Shown here piece after piece: positions 1-11,360 of a stretch of 64,000 nt of DNA. Source of the DNA: Meconema thalassinum (taxonomy: Eukaryota; Arthropoda; Insecta; Orthoptera; Tettigoniidae); contig OX336390.1 of assembly GCA_946902985.2 (NCBI GenBank), positions 524,228,861 to 524,292,860 on the forward strand, given 5' to 3'. Positions within the stretch are counted from its first letter, which is position 1. Each line of letters opens with the position of its first letter. A model generated the notes under the pieces. The model searched no databases. It saw only the letters and a program-made list of their open reading frames with translations, and had not been told where the DNA came from. The position numbers and the translations under genes were made by a program.

Positions 1-440
1 ATTTGTTTGTGTGTGGAATTTGTGCGATAACCTATGTTATTGTGATTGATGTACTAGTGTGTAGATTTGTAAATCGGGGATGGCATTGGGAAGGAGGTGG
101 CAGTGGCCTTGTGTTAGTAACCATTCAAGCATTTGTCTGGTATAGAAGTGGGAAATCCACGGAAAACTACTTCCAGGATGGCTGAGGTAGGAATCAACCT
201 GTATTTATGTGATGACAGGAACTATATTAGGGACAGGGATGGGGTAGCTGCCCCGGGACTTGAAATAATGTACTATCACGGCATTTTCATGGAGGGAGTG
301 TGGATAAATCTAGGGAAGACCACACTCAGTCAGCCGATGCTGATCTCCGGATTTATCGCAGCTGCCCTCGTGGCCTTGGTTCACGATAATACTCAAGTAG
401 AGTTGATATTGTTTTATTCAGGAAATTGTGACATGGTTAA
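1..440 (-). repeat. SINE X pieces, two overlapping or adjacent copies
   Basis: Bases 1-75 match the 3' tail of the SINE seen complete at 38,515-38,895 (TG-rich run followed by a 'gataacct' motif). Bases 88-205 match its body (gtgggaaatccacggaaaac, then ggatggctgaggtaggaatc). Bases 205-430 match a related body also present at 48,210-48,420. All lie in the minus orientation. The open frames across this stretch read through repeat and have no recognisable protein. Confidence 0.7.
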
Positions 441-1089
441 TAGGCTGTATGTATGTGGAACAGACCTTTAACCATTTCTCCCTTGGAACCCTCCCTTCTC
501 TCCTGGAAAAGGCTAATTTATGTTCTTTATCATGTTATATAACGCTTTGAACAGTGAAAGCATGTTTCGCGTTACTAATTTAAAATATACAGTACTTTGC
601 ATGGACGTAGTTAACAAGCCTTTGAGCTTGCCATGACTGAAGTGAGAACGGTAGACACTCATCTTCCTCACAGTGGTCATTTGTGAGATATAATGAACTT
701 TTACAACCATAAAACAGTCATAGTATAATGTATTGGCACATCACGACAAGTAAAATTTTATAGCAAACAACAATATTATGTATCAGAATAGAATTTGTTT
801 ATTACACTACGTTTCACTGCACTCAGCTCAAACGGACCAAATATATAAAACTATATTATTTTTAAACATTCTGCTGGTCTGCGGTAATTTCTTTCCAAAA
901 CAACTGATATAGTTCTCGCACTTTCCTCGTTAACGAGTGGCTTGCCCATTGAACCTAGCTGGACGGCCATGTTTACATTCCATGATTGCAGGCAACCAAG
1001 GCTTTCCCAGCGCGTGGCACAGCGTTGTCAACTCTCCACCGTAGTCACTGAGATCAAGAAGTGAGACAGGAGAGAAGTATTATTGTTCC
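441..1089. other. unassigned AT-rich DNA
   Basis: No coding similarity, repeat copy or structured RNA was recognised. The short minus-strand open frame at 513-710 has no recognisable domain and is probably chance. Confidence 0.5.
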
Positions 1090-1161
1090 GCATCTGTGGT
1101 GTAATGGCTCCAACCTGGACTCATAGTCTCGGCGTTCGTGGTTCAAATCCCTGCAGGTTCA
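1090..1161 (+). pseudogene. tRNA-Met-like sequence (tRNA pseudogene or SINE head)
   Basis: A good A box (TGGTGTAATGG) and B box (GGTTCAAATCC) stand at tRNA spacing. The 5' and 3' seven-base acceptor strands pair at six of seven positions counting one G-T wobble. The anticodon loop reads CTCATAG, giving CAT. The T stem and anticodon stem contain mismatches, and a T-rich run follows at about 1,179. This suggests a decayed tRNA or the head of a SINE whose body was not found. A functional tRNA is unlikely. Confidence 0.4.
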
Positions 1162-1399
1162 ATGTTTATTGGTTCGTTGTCTTTATTTTTTTTAATTTTT
1201 TTTTAATTTATTGATTTATAACTACTCACGCGTTATAATGTTAAGTATTTATAGTGTGTTTTTGCAATCGAAAATATTATATATATACATATAACACCAC
1301 ATATTTCAACACCCAAATACAGCGATTAATATTCGTTGGCCTTAATCCGCGGTAGAGTCTATTGTAGTTGTTGTGTTTGATGTTGATTCTTTAGAGGTT

Positions 1400-1680
1400 T
1401 CGCGGTATCATTATCTTGTAGCCCCGTTTATTTGTGTGTGTGTGTGTGTAGAAGTTGTCTGACAACCTGTGTCACTGTAATGTCTGTAGGCTTACTAGTG
1501 TATGTACTTTTATACGAGGAAGGATTTGGGTAGGAAGCTGTTGTTGTTTCATATGAGATGCATGGGCATCATGGTCATTTAGCCCCGTGTACTTGGGTGA
1601 GTGTTGAATTTTGTCTGATAACCTGTGTTATTGTAATGGCTGTATTAGTGTGTGTGTATATATAATTCAGGTGAGCATTC
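1400..1680 (-). repeat. two SINE X tail fragments in tandem
   Basis: Two partial copies of the SINE X 3' tail lie side by side, about 1,419-1,520 and 1,537-1,675. Each has the 'agccccgt...tacttg/tattt' block, a TG run (first copy) and 'gataacctgtgt' or 'gacaacctgtgt'. They match 38,560-38,630 and 48,100-48,180. Heads and bodies are missing. Confidence 0.65.
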
Positions 1681-1699
1681 AATCAATCAACGTATAATA

Positions 1700-1850
1700 T
1701 CCGTATAGCATGTTGTATTTCAACAAGCTACTACAACCAGCATTCAATTATACTCCTTGAAAAGGACAAAGAGTTATAGCTATTCCCATGCATATAGGAG
1801 AAAGTAGGCTATATGTTCTCTACTGAACATCTTGTTTTCATTATTATTTC
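1700..1850 (-). repeat. element Z terminal fragment
   Basis: This stretch is the reverse complement of 37,495-37,650, the start of element Z, with only scattered differences (shared landmarks 'aggagaaagtaggc' and 'gaacatcttgtt'). A third copy lies at 13,755-13,855. Only the terminal 150 bp is present here, so this is a truncated copy of an unclassified dispersed element. Confidence 0.7.
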
Positions 1851-4800
1851 AGATTGTGGTTTGGTTTTAGGTGTTCAACAAATGAAATAAGAACTAGAGG
1901 GTTGGCCTTTCTTGAATATTCCAAACACAAGTGTCTCCAGAAAGACTAGTTAGGGAAACTTCGCAACAGAAAGGACGTGTTCGATTTGCACATTTAAAAC
2001 GACAGTGGTCCAAGATATCTTTGATTTGTTGTATTAAGTTGGTGCCAATTAAATATGTTATATGTGATAATATTATCATCAGTTTCTATCCGGTATTTAT
2101 ATTGGTATAATATGTATTAACTTGACCCGTTTAAATGCTAACATGTAACGAAAGCTACGAGTTATAGGCTATTCGCCGTACCAGTAACATTAACTCATAC
2201 ATTCTTCTTTAATATTTATCTAATCATTATAATTATAATGGTCTATTTACTAACACTTAATTAACCAATAATCATTTTATAGTTATATACTGAACCCTTT
2301 TGTATTGCAGTGTTTATATGCAAGAAATCTTGATCAAGGGGTCGCGCTCAGTTCATAGTGTGATGTTTACGTTCGCCAAACAACATGCTCTACTGAGGCA
2401 AGGGTCATAGGATTAAAACTATAATTAAGAAAGGAAGTGACAAGACGTAAAGTAATAACATAATTTAATGACTATTTGTGCAAAAATGAAATGAATATAA
2501 ACAACAACAATAATATTCCTCCCTGAATCTTCCCATGACAGAAATATCTATCAACGTTGAGGAGTCAGACGGATCTCCCCCTCATAAAAATGTAGATCCA
2601 AGTTCCACTAACTTGCATTGGGATTTTATGTACGCGTAATGACTAACTACGAGGGATGAGTACTTGGATGACTGTTCGTTTACATCGGGTAACAGCCACG
2701 ATGCTTACGAACAATCATCTCGTAAATCAACGTTTACGGATATGGGACACTACACTAATAAAAACCCTTAAAATCAATGCTGACACACAATCTAAAATCT
2801 AATATTTACAGGAATCTCCCTGAGACCCTCCTTCAGAGCGATGACGCATCTGACAATGAGCTGCCAACACGGCCAATTGCTCAATACACAAACAAGGAAA
2901 AGACAGCATCGCACGTGACTGCACGGGTCACTAATACGGAACATAAACATGGAATGAAACCAACAACAACAAAAGCCTCACCGGCTGAGATTACCTTATA
3001 TGAACAAAAATGCACGTTAAGCTAACGCTTCGGAGATTATAGTGATTCGTAGGCAACTCCCATTTATTTAAACAATGTTTATCATTGATCAGTTCTTATT
3101 CTATATTTCAAGTAATTATACGGAGCCAACAAGCACTCCACTAATGACCTCGATGCAATCCTTTCAGCCCGCCTTGTGAAAACAGCTTCCCCCTACCACA
3201 ACTCTTGTCATCATCCAACTCCAGTGTGTAAAAATAACTTGACCACTTGTCCCGTTATCTCGTAGAATCAACAGCAACAAATCTCAACCACATATACATA
3301 TGGTAAGACATTAATCGATATAGCCACATATGTTCCCCCCAGGTTTACCATATGGACTCGGCACCAAGCTGACAGAAATCAGTCTACGCTGAAATTCCCA
3401 CTTGTAATGACCAATATAATACACACACACACATTGCTGGGAATGACATCACACATTTTTCACACAGGTCGGTTGAATCAGAAGCTCACAATCTATTTAA
3501 AAATATTAAAACCTACGAGAGAGCTGACTGCTCTTCGCCACAACTAACATTTCTCCAACGGCAATAAACTCACTGAATCTGATCAATAATAAACATTACA
3601 AAGATTAATTTACCCTCCAATCTACTGTATGATTATATTAATTCAGTCCTACTTCTGAAACACTATATATCTCCGAGAGACGTTTCTTAAATGCATTGCG
3701 TAAACATATGCGAACACGGTTGTCCACATAGCCACGTTAGTTAAAACAAACAAACAAACAAACAAACAAGAACTTACGACTAAGAAAACTTTTGCGAGCT
3801 GTTTCCATGCAAAAGGTGTGTCAGACCAAAACTAAATACACTACGTTAATCAACACAAGCAAGATATTTACAAACAAAATATGTCCCGTATACCATAAGT
3901 TAATTTGTCAGATAATAAGAATATTATTCAGTACTCATCCTCGGCCAGTCACCGTCAGCGAACATCTGCTGCCATCTCCCTACTTAATGCTGCTTAGCTC
4001 GTCTCAAACATCTCGACGGAGTGTTGACAGTTCCAAACTTCTTCCAGGATAAGCGAAGTCATCTCTCGTGCTGATGCAAAAAGTTATAGATTATTACACA
4101 CTCGATATCTGACTACTAAATTCACCGTTTTAGGTACTTATTTCCCCAGAACAGTCTGTTGGCGAATTGTCGAAGATACTGTCCCTACAAAATAGTACTG
4201 TGACTATCTATCACACTGAATTTATCACACATTAGTATTAATAAAAATCTGTGTCCTAATGACACGCAAAGTAAAAGTGCCTACGCGTAAAATGTAATAA
4301 TAACCTGTGTCTCCCGACACACACAATGTAATAAGTAAGTTCTTGGCTCTTCACGCCACTTATAAATGAACTGGCCCTAGGTATCGATGGGGGGGGGGGG
4401 GAGGGGGGAAAATTATATAAAAATTTCTCAAAATAATAGTGGTACAGGAATGAAACAAATATCACTGAACTCGTAAAATTGCGCAGGTCAAGAATATGCC
4501 CATTAATTCTAGAATCGATCGTAGAGATGTTGTCTAGCCGATCTCCCGCGTTAATGCTCGCTATCGCGTGCCCAAGCTAGACTTGGCGCGTTCGTAAGCA
4601 TTCATCTCCCATTGGTTCCACTTTTTCAATATGTTCACGGTTTTTATCAGACCTCGGCCTCGTAGGAGTGTCCAGTAGTACCATCAGCCACTCACGTTAC
4701 TGCATTATATTTTTTCTAGGCGCGAATAGTACAATGAACATGCCATAAGCGTGTCTCACCACGCGTCCTTTCTATTTTGAGGTAGCCACCACCTGTCCTT

Positions 4801-5860
4801 CTGAAACATAGCTAGGCTCTTTCTTTTACAATCCTTAAGTATTTAGCCTATTGTCAAACTGCTGCAGGTATGTCCCCGCTGTCTCCAACAAATGCTTGAA
4901 GTTTCCTCATCTTCGTCTGGCTATTTCATGACGCTGGTGGAAATATTAATTAATTGTAGAAATAAAACATCGAATCATTTATTCATCAGAGGATAAAGGG
5001 TTCAATACATATTCCAGGTATTGCAAGAAAACAATATTTTACAGCATATGCGGCTCCATCTTTAAATCTAGCTGTGCCTAGTTTTCAGTATGGAAAATAT
5101 GGACAATTTTAAGTCACTAAACCAAAAAGCTGGCGACAATTTTTTTTATCCTCATCTACATCTTCACCCTAGTCTGCGTAAAGTACCAAACGGTACCGGT
5201 ATTCACTGAAAGGCTAGGGGAGGGGGTTATGGCCTCAATTACACAAACTAATGAACCTCATTTTGCATGAATATGAACCCAAAACCTTCTAATGGAGGTA
5301 TGGATTATCTTTCTTTAGAAATATTTGAGTCATTGATTTAAAATAAGTTGCCAGAAAACCAAATTCCAAAAGCTCCGTGCCAACTACGGTGTTAAGTTGC
5401 TCTGTGAAAAAAGAAACAACCTTGCCAAGATTACACGACGTGCATACGGTTAAATACAATCAATTGGAACTTTCTTCGTCACGACCTTTAAAATATTTCA
5501 ACCATAATCTGTTGTATATTGGCGGAAAAATGTGCAACATTTAGAGACTACGAGTGTTGTATGTGGCACAACGTTAGCTGACATTTCACATCATTACAGT
5601 AATTCATAAGGAATAAGTACATTCAGGGCTTTCTCATTGTACACAGCTGAAGATCATATCAGTCTTGGTGCATTTTACAACTTTAATTTCTCCTAACAAC
5701 AATAATTTATTTAGTTACATGCAAGGAAAATTGTAGTACACAGTTCTCATTGCTTCCATTACCTGACTACTAAACCGAAAGCTGATTATGGATAACCATA
5801 CGCCGGTGGCGCGTCCTGTGGCAAGTGGAAGAACGAAAGAAAGTGTAAGCTCTATAGAGG
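1851..5860. other. unassigned intergenic DNA with simple repeats
   Basis: Four kilobases without a recognisable gene. Open frames here are short and lack domains. Simple sequence includes (AAAC)n at about 3,743-3,769, a short (AC)n at 3,421-3,432 and a G-run at 4,389-4,408 interrupted by one A. No SINE heads or coding fragments of transposons were recognised. Unique host intergenic sequence or very old repeats are both possible. Confidence 0.5.
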
Positions 5861-5990
5861 AAGCATGCTATTGGTTAACAACCGTCAGCTATTGGTCAGT
5901 AGCGAACAGTGGTTATTGTCGTCGCGTGCTCCAGCCTTACGTTTGGGTTGCCGTTCGTTAACCAGGAAAGTGAGAGAACTATATAAAGTA

Positions 5991-6673
5991 CACCCTCTGT
6001 CTGAAAGTTCGGTGAATGGGCTATACTACGAACGGATTGTCGGCTCATCTGAAACAGCCGTTACCGTCCTTTGAAGTAATCCCCGTGGATGGTCATGCAC
6101 TTCTGAGAACGACTGAACAAGCCCTGGAAACTCTTGGCATACTGTAGTCTTCTTTAGGAATAGCCTTCAGTTTGGGTCGTCAAAACTCTAAATTGAAAGC
6201 AAGACAGAAGCGTGAATTTATGCGACCTGCCTTGCACACGAGATACACGAGTGGCAGTGAGAAGGGTGAATTTATGCCACTTAACGTGCACATCTGTTTA
6301 GCGGGTGGCAGTGAGAAGAGTGAATGCTCCGTGGAATGGGATGGTCCTGAAAACCATCGTCACGGGTGACGAGACCTGGTGCCTGAGGTACGACCTCGAA
6401 GGCAAGCGTCAAAGTATGGAGTATCGGGGTCCAGGGTCGCCGAAAACACCTGAAGGGCCAGAGGTTTTAGGACATTTCGGACATCCAACTTAATGTGACG
6501 ACCCAACTGAAGGCCATCCCTCAGGAAGACCATGCCAGGACTTGTACAGCCATTCTAAGAAGTGCATAACCATCCACTGGGATTACTTCGAAGGATAGTA
6601 ACGGCTGTTTCAGGTAAGCCAACAATCCGTTCGTAATATAGACCCATTCACCAAACTTTTCAGACAGAGGGTG
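5991..6673 (+). mobile_element. mariner-derived element with about 190-bp inverted ends
   Basis: The first 100 bp from 5,991 (caccctctgtctgaaa...) and the reverse complement of the last 100 bp ending at 6,673 are nearly identical. Weaker similarity extends inward to about 6,185 and 6,495. Both ends are flanked by TA (5,989-5,990 and 6,674-6,675), the target duplication of Tc1/mariner elements. Only a short piece of transposase remains inside, so this is a non-autonomous deletion derivative. Typical mariners have roughly 30-bp inverted repeats, so these ends are long for the family. Confidence 0.85.
6341..6493 (+). pseudogene. mariner transposase fragment (central catalytic part)
   Basis: Frame 2 reads IVTGDETW at 6,356-6,379, then a KRQSMEYR stretch and GSPKTP. 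This is the conserved block around the first catalytic Asp of mariner DD34D transposases. The frame ends at a stop at 6,491-6,493. Neither the N-terminal helix-turn-helix region nor the second and third catalytic acids are present, because both sides run into the inverted ends. It cannot encode an active enzyme. Confidence 0.85.
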
Positions 6674-6787
6674 TACATGCTAGTATGAGGGTGCATCGAA
6701 AACTCTTCTCCTTTCTTATTTTTGCCAAACAAAAATATATGCAGGTAATTACAAATATACGTAACCTACTGTTCTACGTACCTTACA

Positions 6788-7002
6788 CTATTTTTCCACA
6801 GAGTCTCCACATTTGTTCAGACATTTGTCCCATCGCAGCACTAAATTTGAGATGCCCCTGTGGTAGAATTCAGCCGGCTGACTGCAGAACCATCGTCGGA
6901 CTGCTGTCTTGGCGTCATCGTTACACATTAATCGATATCCTGCCAGGAACTTCTTCTGCGGACCAAAAACGTGGAAATCACTAGGGGCGAGGTCCGGACT
7001 GT
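6788..7002 (-). pseudogene. mariner transposase C-terminus, left arm
   Basis: The minus strand reads SPDLAPSDFHVFGP (about 6,955-6,997), the mariner block that contains the last catalytic Asp. It continues through NDDAKTAV and ends at the TAG at 6,788-6,790. Upstream of SPDLAP the frame shifts and similarity stops near the centre of the fold-back. This arm retains more of the protein (about 70 residues) than the right arm. Confidence 0.8.
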
Positions 7003-7086
7003 TGGAGGGTGGTCACCGACTCTCCAGGTGAAATGACCGGTGCATGTTGGCGGTTCTGGTTGTCACATGTGATCTCGCACTGTCAT

Positions 7087-7263
7087 GGTCCGCTGAAGAA
7101 GTTCCTGACAGAAGAGCGATTCACATGCAACGATGACGCCAAGACAGCAGTCCGACGATGGTTGTACAGTCAGCTGGTTGAATTCTACCACAGGGGCATT
7201 TTAAATTTAGTGATGCGATGGGACAAATGTCTGAACAAATGTGGAGACTCTGTGGAAAAATAG
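7087..7263 (+). pseudogene. mariner transposase C-terminus, right arm
   Basis: The plus strand reads GPLKKFL, NDDAKTAVRRWL, EFYHRGI and RWDKCLNKCGDSVEK before the TAG at 7,261-7,263. These are the usual last 55-60 residues of a mariner transposase. Catalytic residues lie upstream and are absent in this arm. The sequence is independent of the left arm at several positions, so both decayed after the inverted structure formed, or came from different copies. Confidence 0.85.
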
Positions 7264-7379
7264 TGTAAGGTACGTAGAACAGCACGTATCTTTGTAATTA
7301 TTTTTATTTTATTTTTTGTGGAAAGCTAAACAAAATAGGGGAAAATGCGTTTCTATCCGTCCTCGTACATTTACCTCTT

Positions 7380-7500
7380 AGTACACATTATCGTACAGCC
7401 ATCACACAAGTTATCAGATATCCCACACAGACCAAGTACAAGGGGCTACATGATCTTGATATCGCTTAGGCCCTAAATCAATCAACAACATAACACACAA
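7380..7500 (+). repeat. SINE X tail fragment
   Basis: This contains the tail hallmark: 'ttatcagat', then 'ggggctacatgat' and 'aggccctaaatcaatcaac'. It matches 46,135-46,235 in the same orientation and the reverse complement of 38,520-38,620. There is no tRNA-like head. Confidence 0.55.
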
Positions 7501-7978
7501 CCACTCCCTCATCATAATGTCTATGATCAGAGAGCCTATGGTATAGACTACGTGTATGCTGTGAAAAGTACTTAAATCAGAGCTATTCCTTGGAGTGAAT
7601 ATGGGAACTCGAGAAGTTACTTAGACTGTTCTAAATCTCAAGCGTGCATTTGATTTTGCAGAATTCCATCAACAGTAGAGATCACCGAAGTGAATTTGGA
7701 ACCAACAACACATCAGATGTTTTCTTGCGATTAGGCCAACATTTCTGCTCAGTTTCAGCGAGACAAACGATTGCATTATTTCAGATGCTTCAAATATCAA
7801 TGGCTAAGTTTTATTTGCATTTATTTGTGAACTTGTAAGTTGCTTCAGTTCTTATAACCTTAAATCTGTATGTCTACCTCGTATTATTCCCGTTATCAGT
7901 GAGGTCAAGGTTGAGATGCGTTGAAGGTTTATGTGGAGGTTGCATTTACAGCTGAATACCCCTGCCGGCACCAACTTC
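7501..7978. other. unassigned DNA
   Basis: No gene, repeat copy or structured element was recognised. The open frame at 7,644-7,838 has no recognisable domain. Confidence 0.4.
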
Positions 7979-8404
7979 ATCTATCTATCTATCGTATGGC
8001 TTTTAGTGCCAGGAGGGTCCGAGGACATGTTCGGCTCGCCTGAGTCTGTAGCTGCTTCCAGCGGACACCCTTAGGTTGAGCTACAAGTTACGTTCAATTT
8101 CGAGAAGTTCCAACTGTCGCTACCAGATATCAGTAATAATACGTAGTGGTGAACGTTGGAACTTTGATAGAGCGTTCCGACGAAATATAACCTAACAATG
8201 TATCTTCACAGAAGTTTAGTCTGTGGAAGGATCTTTTACATGCCATAAATCTATGACATGGGACCGCCGGCTTTACTTCCCCTCCGAAGGAAGGCATACT
8301 GAAGGATTTTGACGCTCTTAAAAAATCCGACGACTTCCACCGGGTTTGAATCCGCTATCTTGGGCACAGCAGTTCAGCATGCTACCAACTACGCCACCTC
8401 GTGA
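7979..8404 (-). mobile_element. SINE Y, near full length
   Basis: On the minus strand a tRNA-like head with 'gtagttggtagcatgctgaa' and a B box-like 'ggattcaaacc' starts at about 8,404. A body with 'gtcgtcggattttttaagag' and 'ccttcggaggggaagt' follows, and the element ends in a (GATA)n tail at 7,979-7,993. The 5' half recurs at 44,900-45,070 and 45,880-46,040. The last 100 bp (tgtcctcgga..., ggcactaaaagccatacg) recur in the SINE at 9,902-10,208, so two SINEs with different bodies share a 3' end, as expected if one LINE mobilises both. Confidence 0.8.
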
Positions 8405-9556
8405 GAGGATTTAATGAGAGTTGAAGATGAATAAACTGGGCAAGGATCAGGGTGATAGATGCGCTAACAGTAAAACCTTACTATCCAAGTTCAGTGCACA
8501 AGATTAAGCAGGGTCGGAGCATAATGAATTTGAGATTATATTTCAATGTTTATACAGAGTACACTTTCTCCTTGTCCTGTTATCGTGAGATAGCCCTCAA
8601 TTTGCTCGTTGAAGAGGGTCGAGTGGGCCCCGTTACCCCGGTAACCATCAGCCAATCGCGGACAGCAAAGAGGATTAACCTCCCCTCCCCATCCCTCCAG
8701 TTTATAAACAGTCTCGGGAAGCTAAGGGAGGGTCGGGAATTGCATCAACAACAGAGATCCACAAGCTATGCACACATAGCCTTACGGAGAACGATGTAGA
8801 AACATTTGTTCCCCTGTCATGCAGGGAATTCTCTTGGAATAAAAACTCAACATATCCCAAAACTGGTATTTTAGTAAACAAACTCATTTTATAATGCCTA
8901 ATATCATAGAGTCCAGAATGCTATATCAAGTTTTGTGGAGAGAAAAAATCACATATAACTAACAAATCATGACCAGTTGCACTACGTTATAATAAGTGCT
9001 GCAACTAAATAAGTCTATATATTGTAAATACCATCATTCACATACTTGTAGGAACAGATTTAATAGCCTAAGTGTAATGGGTCTGATGATGATCGCTTGA
9101 CGATTAAAACTGGTCATCCAAGTGTATATTTTAATCTCTTGTAACATCTTTTCAGAATTAGGGAAACACCCATTACAATTAGGTGCAATCGTGTTGACCG
9201 ACTGGAAGGCATTACATTTCAAATAATAAAGCAACACTGAAAAATGGCTTCCAACACGATAATGTTTGGTGGGGAGTCTATTAGAAACAGTGTAAGGGAA
9301 GTCAACTCGGGGGAGGTGACGGTTAAAAATACTTTCTTTATGTTTTTTTGTTTTTAAAAAATCTATGAATTTCTCTAAAAAATGGTGTATTATATATCGG
9401 TCTATTGTAATTGTAAAACATTAAAACTGCATTGAATGCACAGCCCACTTGTTATTTGACTGTATTATATGAAAATTGTACGATTTTACTTGAATAATTA
9501 TATTTTCAAAACTATTCAGTGCAAAAACCTGGATTTTTTTTATTTTATAGATGCCA
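8405..9556. other. unassigned DNA
   Basis: No gene recognised. A GC-richer patch at about 8,620-8,780 holds CCAATCG (8,652-8,658) and TTTATAAA (8,699-8,706), which could be a promoter but could equally be chance. The rest is AT-rich. Open frames are short and overlap on both strands. Confidence 0.4.
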
Positions 9557-9891
9557 TCAGAAGCATAGAGAAAGTGCAAATGTGTTTGTAAATAGCGTAT
9601 TTTCGTCCAGGCCTGGGACTTCGTTAAATTTGTGAAGAATCTGAACAGAACAATTCAATGGGAAACTCAGAAGCCGCCAACACCATTTTATTGAACGGAT
9701 ACCAAACCGTACATCTCCTACATTCTCATCTAACCGATCCCAGCCACCCATATAAGTATTGTAAAGCCCACATATGGCTGGTTGATCGATGTCTATCTTA
9801 TTCTTTAGGACATTACTCCATCTCGTGGCTTCCCCTGCTGGCCTAGAACCTGTCAGGTTGGATATGACTGTGACAACACTGTTATCATTGT
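9557..9891 (-). pseudogene. piggyBac transposase, C-terminal catalytic segment
   Basis: Reading from 9,891 downward, the minus strand gives NDNSVVTVISN, then LYNTYMGGWDRLDENV and IKWCWRLL. These are the hallmark motifs of the piggyBac (DDE_Tnp_1_7) C-terminal half. The Asp of the MGG-D motif, the third catalytic Asp in this family, is present. The segment continues the transposase at 10,209-11,290 and is separated from it by a SINE with its own target duplication. After about 9,640 similarity fades. No Cys-rich C-terminal domain was seen. Confidence 0.85.
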
Positions 9892-9901
9892 ATCTGATGA
9901 G

Positions 9902-10208
9902 TAACCGGGTGAGTTAGCCACGGTCGTTACGGCATGACTGCTGGCAGTCGCTCACATCCGGGAGGCGAGGAGGTTCGAATCCCCCCGCCGGCAACCTTGA
10001 AGATGTTCTTCTGTGGTTTCCCATCTTCCTTCCAGGCAAATGCCGGAGTTGGTCCCTAACTATAGGCCACAGCCGCTACCTTCCGACTTTCCTCCCCAAC
10101 GGTACTTGTAGCTCACCCATTGGGTGTCCGTCTCGAAGCAGCTACGAAACTAGCGAACCAAACATGTCCTCGGACACTCCCGGCACTAAAAGCCATACGC
10201 TAAAAAAA
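9902..10208 (+). mobile_element. SINE inserted in the piggyBac transposase
   Basis: Flanking 10-bp direct repeats atctgatgag (9,892-9,901) and atctgatcag (10,209-10,218) mark the insertion, with one mismatch. The head is tRNA-like, with B box GGTTCGAATCC near 9,972. The body contains gtggtttcccatc and ccaggcaaatgccgg, the central block shared with the SINEs at 12,241 and 36,340. The tail is gcactaaaagccatacg plus an A-run, shared with SINE Y. Confidence 0.88.
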
Positions 10209-11290
10209 ATCTGATCAGTGTTGTGCGAGTTGATAGAATCATCGGACACATTTTGCCACTACATTGGGATCCATGAGTGGTGCTTTCTCGACTCGATCTT
10301 TTCGAATTGTTCCAGTACCTGTGTGCCCACGAGTACGTAGTTCACAATAAGACGTACCTATGAAAAGTAATTGTCAAAGAAAACGTTCAGCTTGTACTCT
10401 TCAGGCATTTTGTCTGCCAAATTTGTCACAACTGAAGCACCCACACCAAGGTTAGGATCATGAGTACTACTTGCTCCAGCATAAGGCTGGGCCTGAATAA
10501 GATAACCCAATCGGTCACAAACGCACCAGATTTTGTAGCCAAAGAGGATTGGCTTCCTCTTTATATGCTGCTTGGCACTGTGTCTCCCATAGTATGGAAC
10601 CATAGCTTCATCAACACACACATTGGAATCACGATGGTAAAAATTTAGCCATCTCTCATTGAGCATAGCCCACAAACCTGAAACTTTAGCCATCTTATCA
10701 TCTTTGTTGAAGTTATTGTTGTCGCACACATGCAAATAGCGAAGATTTTAGTGAATCTGTTGCGAAACATACTTCCTGAAATAGCTTCATTGTTGAAATC
10801 TGGCGCCTGTTCCCAATACATGCGCCAGCGAGGTACCTCTGAATATCCACTAATGAGAAGAATAGCAATAAATACCTTAATTTCATTAGGGGTCACTGAA
10901 AAATTCACCTCACCTTTCTGGTACGTGTATATATTAGTGAAATATACGAAAGTCTGAATTACGTTATCATAAAATAATAATTCAAATAACTCAATGGGAG
11001 ACACATCTTTTTGAAGAAAGTCTGGCCTATCGTACTCTTTTGGATCAGGTAAGTCAATATCTTTGTTACTCTGCCACTGTCTTTCCACAAACATTCTTCT
11101 AGACTTTGCTTTCACTTTTGGGGCTGGAGGGGCAGTGAGTGCTCTTCATTCTCGACTTCGTCTACATTTTTGTTACCGTTGTTTTGCGTCCTGCAGTTAC
11201 ATCAAAACTATTTGTATTCTCTGTGGAGCTAGATGGCCCACTGAAATTATCTAGAGCAACTTCAATTCTTCTTACCGGTACTTCATATTT
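10209..11290 (-). pseudogene. piggyBac transposase, main catalytic segment
   Basis: The order on the minus strand is: an acidic or Ser-rich linker (about 11,280-11,130), RRMFVERQW, the SPIELFELLF block, an FIAILLISGY/YWEQAPDFNN region, then VDEAMVPYYGRHSAKQH with the first catalytic Asp (near 10,615) and FFDNYFS with the second (near 10,365). A third frame carries GTGTIRK and VEKAPLMDP down to about 10,250. At least three frame changes or stops occur: near 11,145, near 10,710, and after FDNYFS. Family transposases are about 550-600 residues, and with the neighbouring segments most of that length is represented. The copy is dead. Confidence 0.9.
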
Positions 11291-11360
11291 GTTAGCCTAC
11301 TTTCGATTTTTGCAAAAAATGAAAGTAGACTTATGAGATCACTACAGGGCCAAAAATTGT

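Larger units (their letters stand above)
6686..7365. mobile_element. mariner fold-back: two 3' ends facing each other
   Basis: The element is flanked by TA (6,684-6,685 and 7,366-7,367). Its left arm (about 6,686-6,975) is the reverse complement of its right arm (about 7,090-7,365), with some divergence at the extreme tips. Both arms encode the C-terminus of a mariner transposase, reading outward. The structure is therefore two mariner 3' halves joined head to head, not an ordinary element with short terminal repeats. It begins 12 bp after the previous mariner relic ends. Confidence 0.8.

Noticed and set aside
133..471. 112-codon open frame at the window start
   Set aside because: It starts at a non-ATG codon and runs through two SINE pieces.
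1090..1161. Functional tRNA-Met gene
   Set aside because: T-stem and anticodon-stem mismatches and the SINE-rich context argue for a pseudogene or SINE head.
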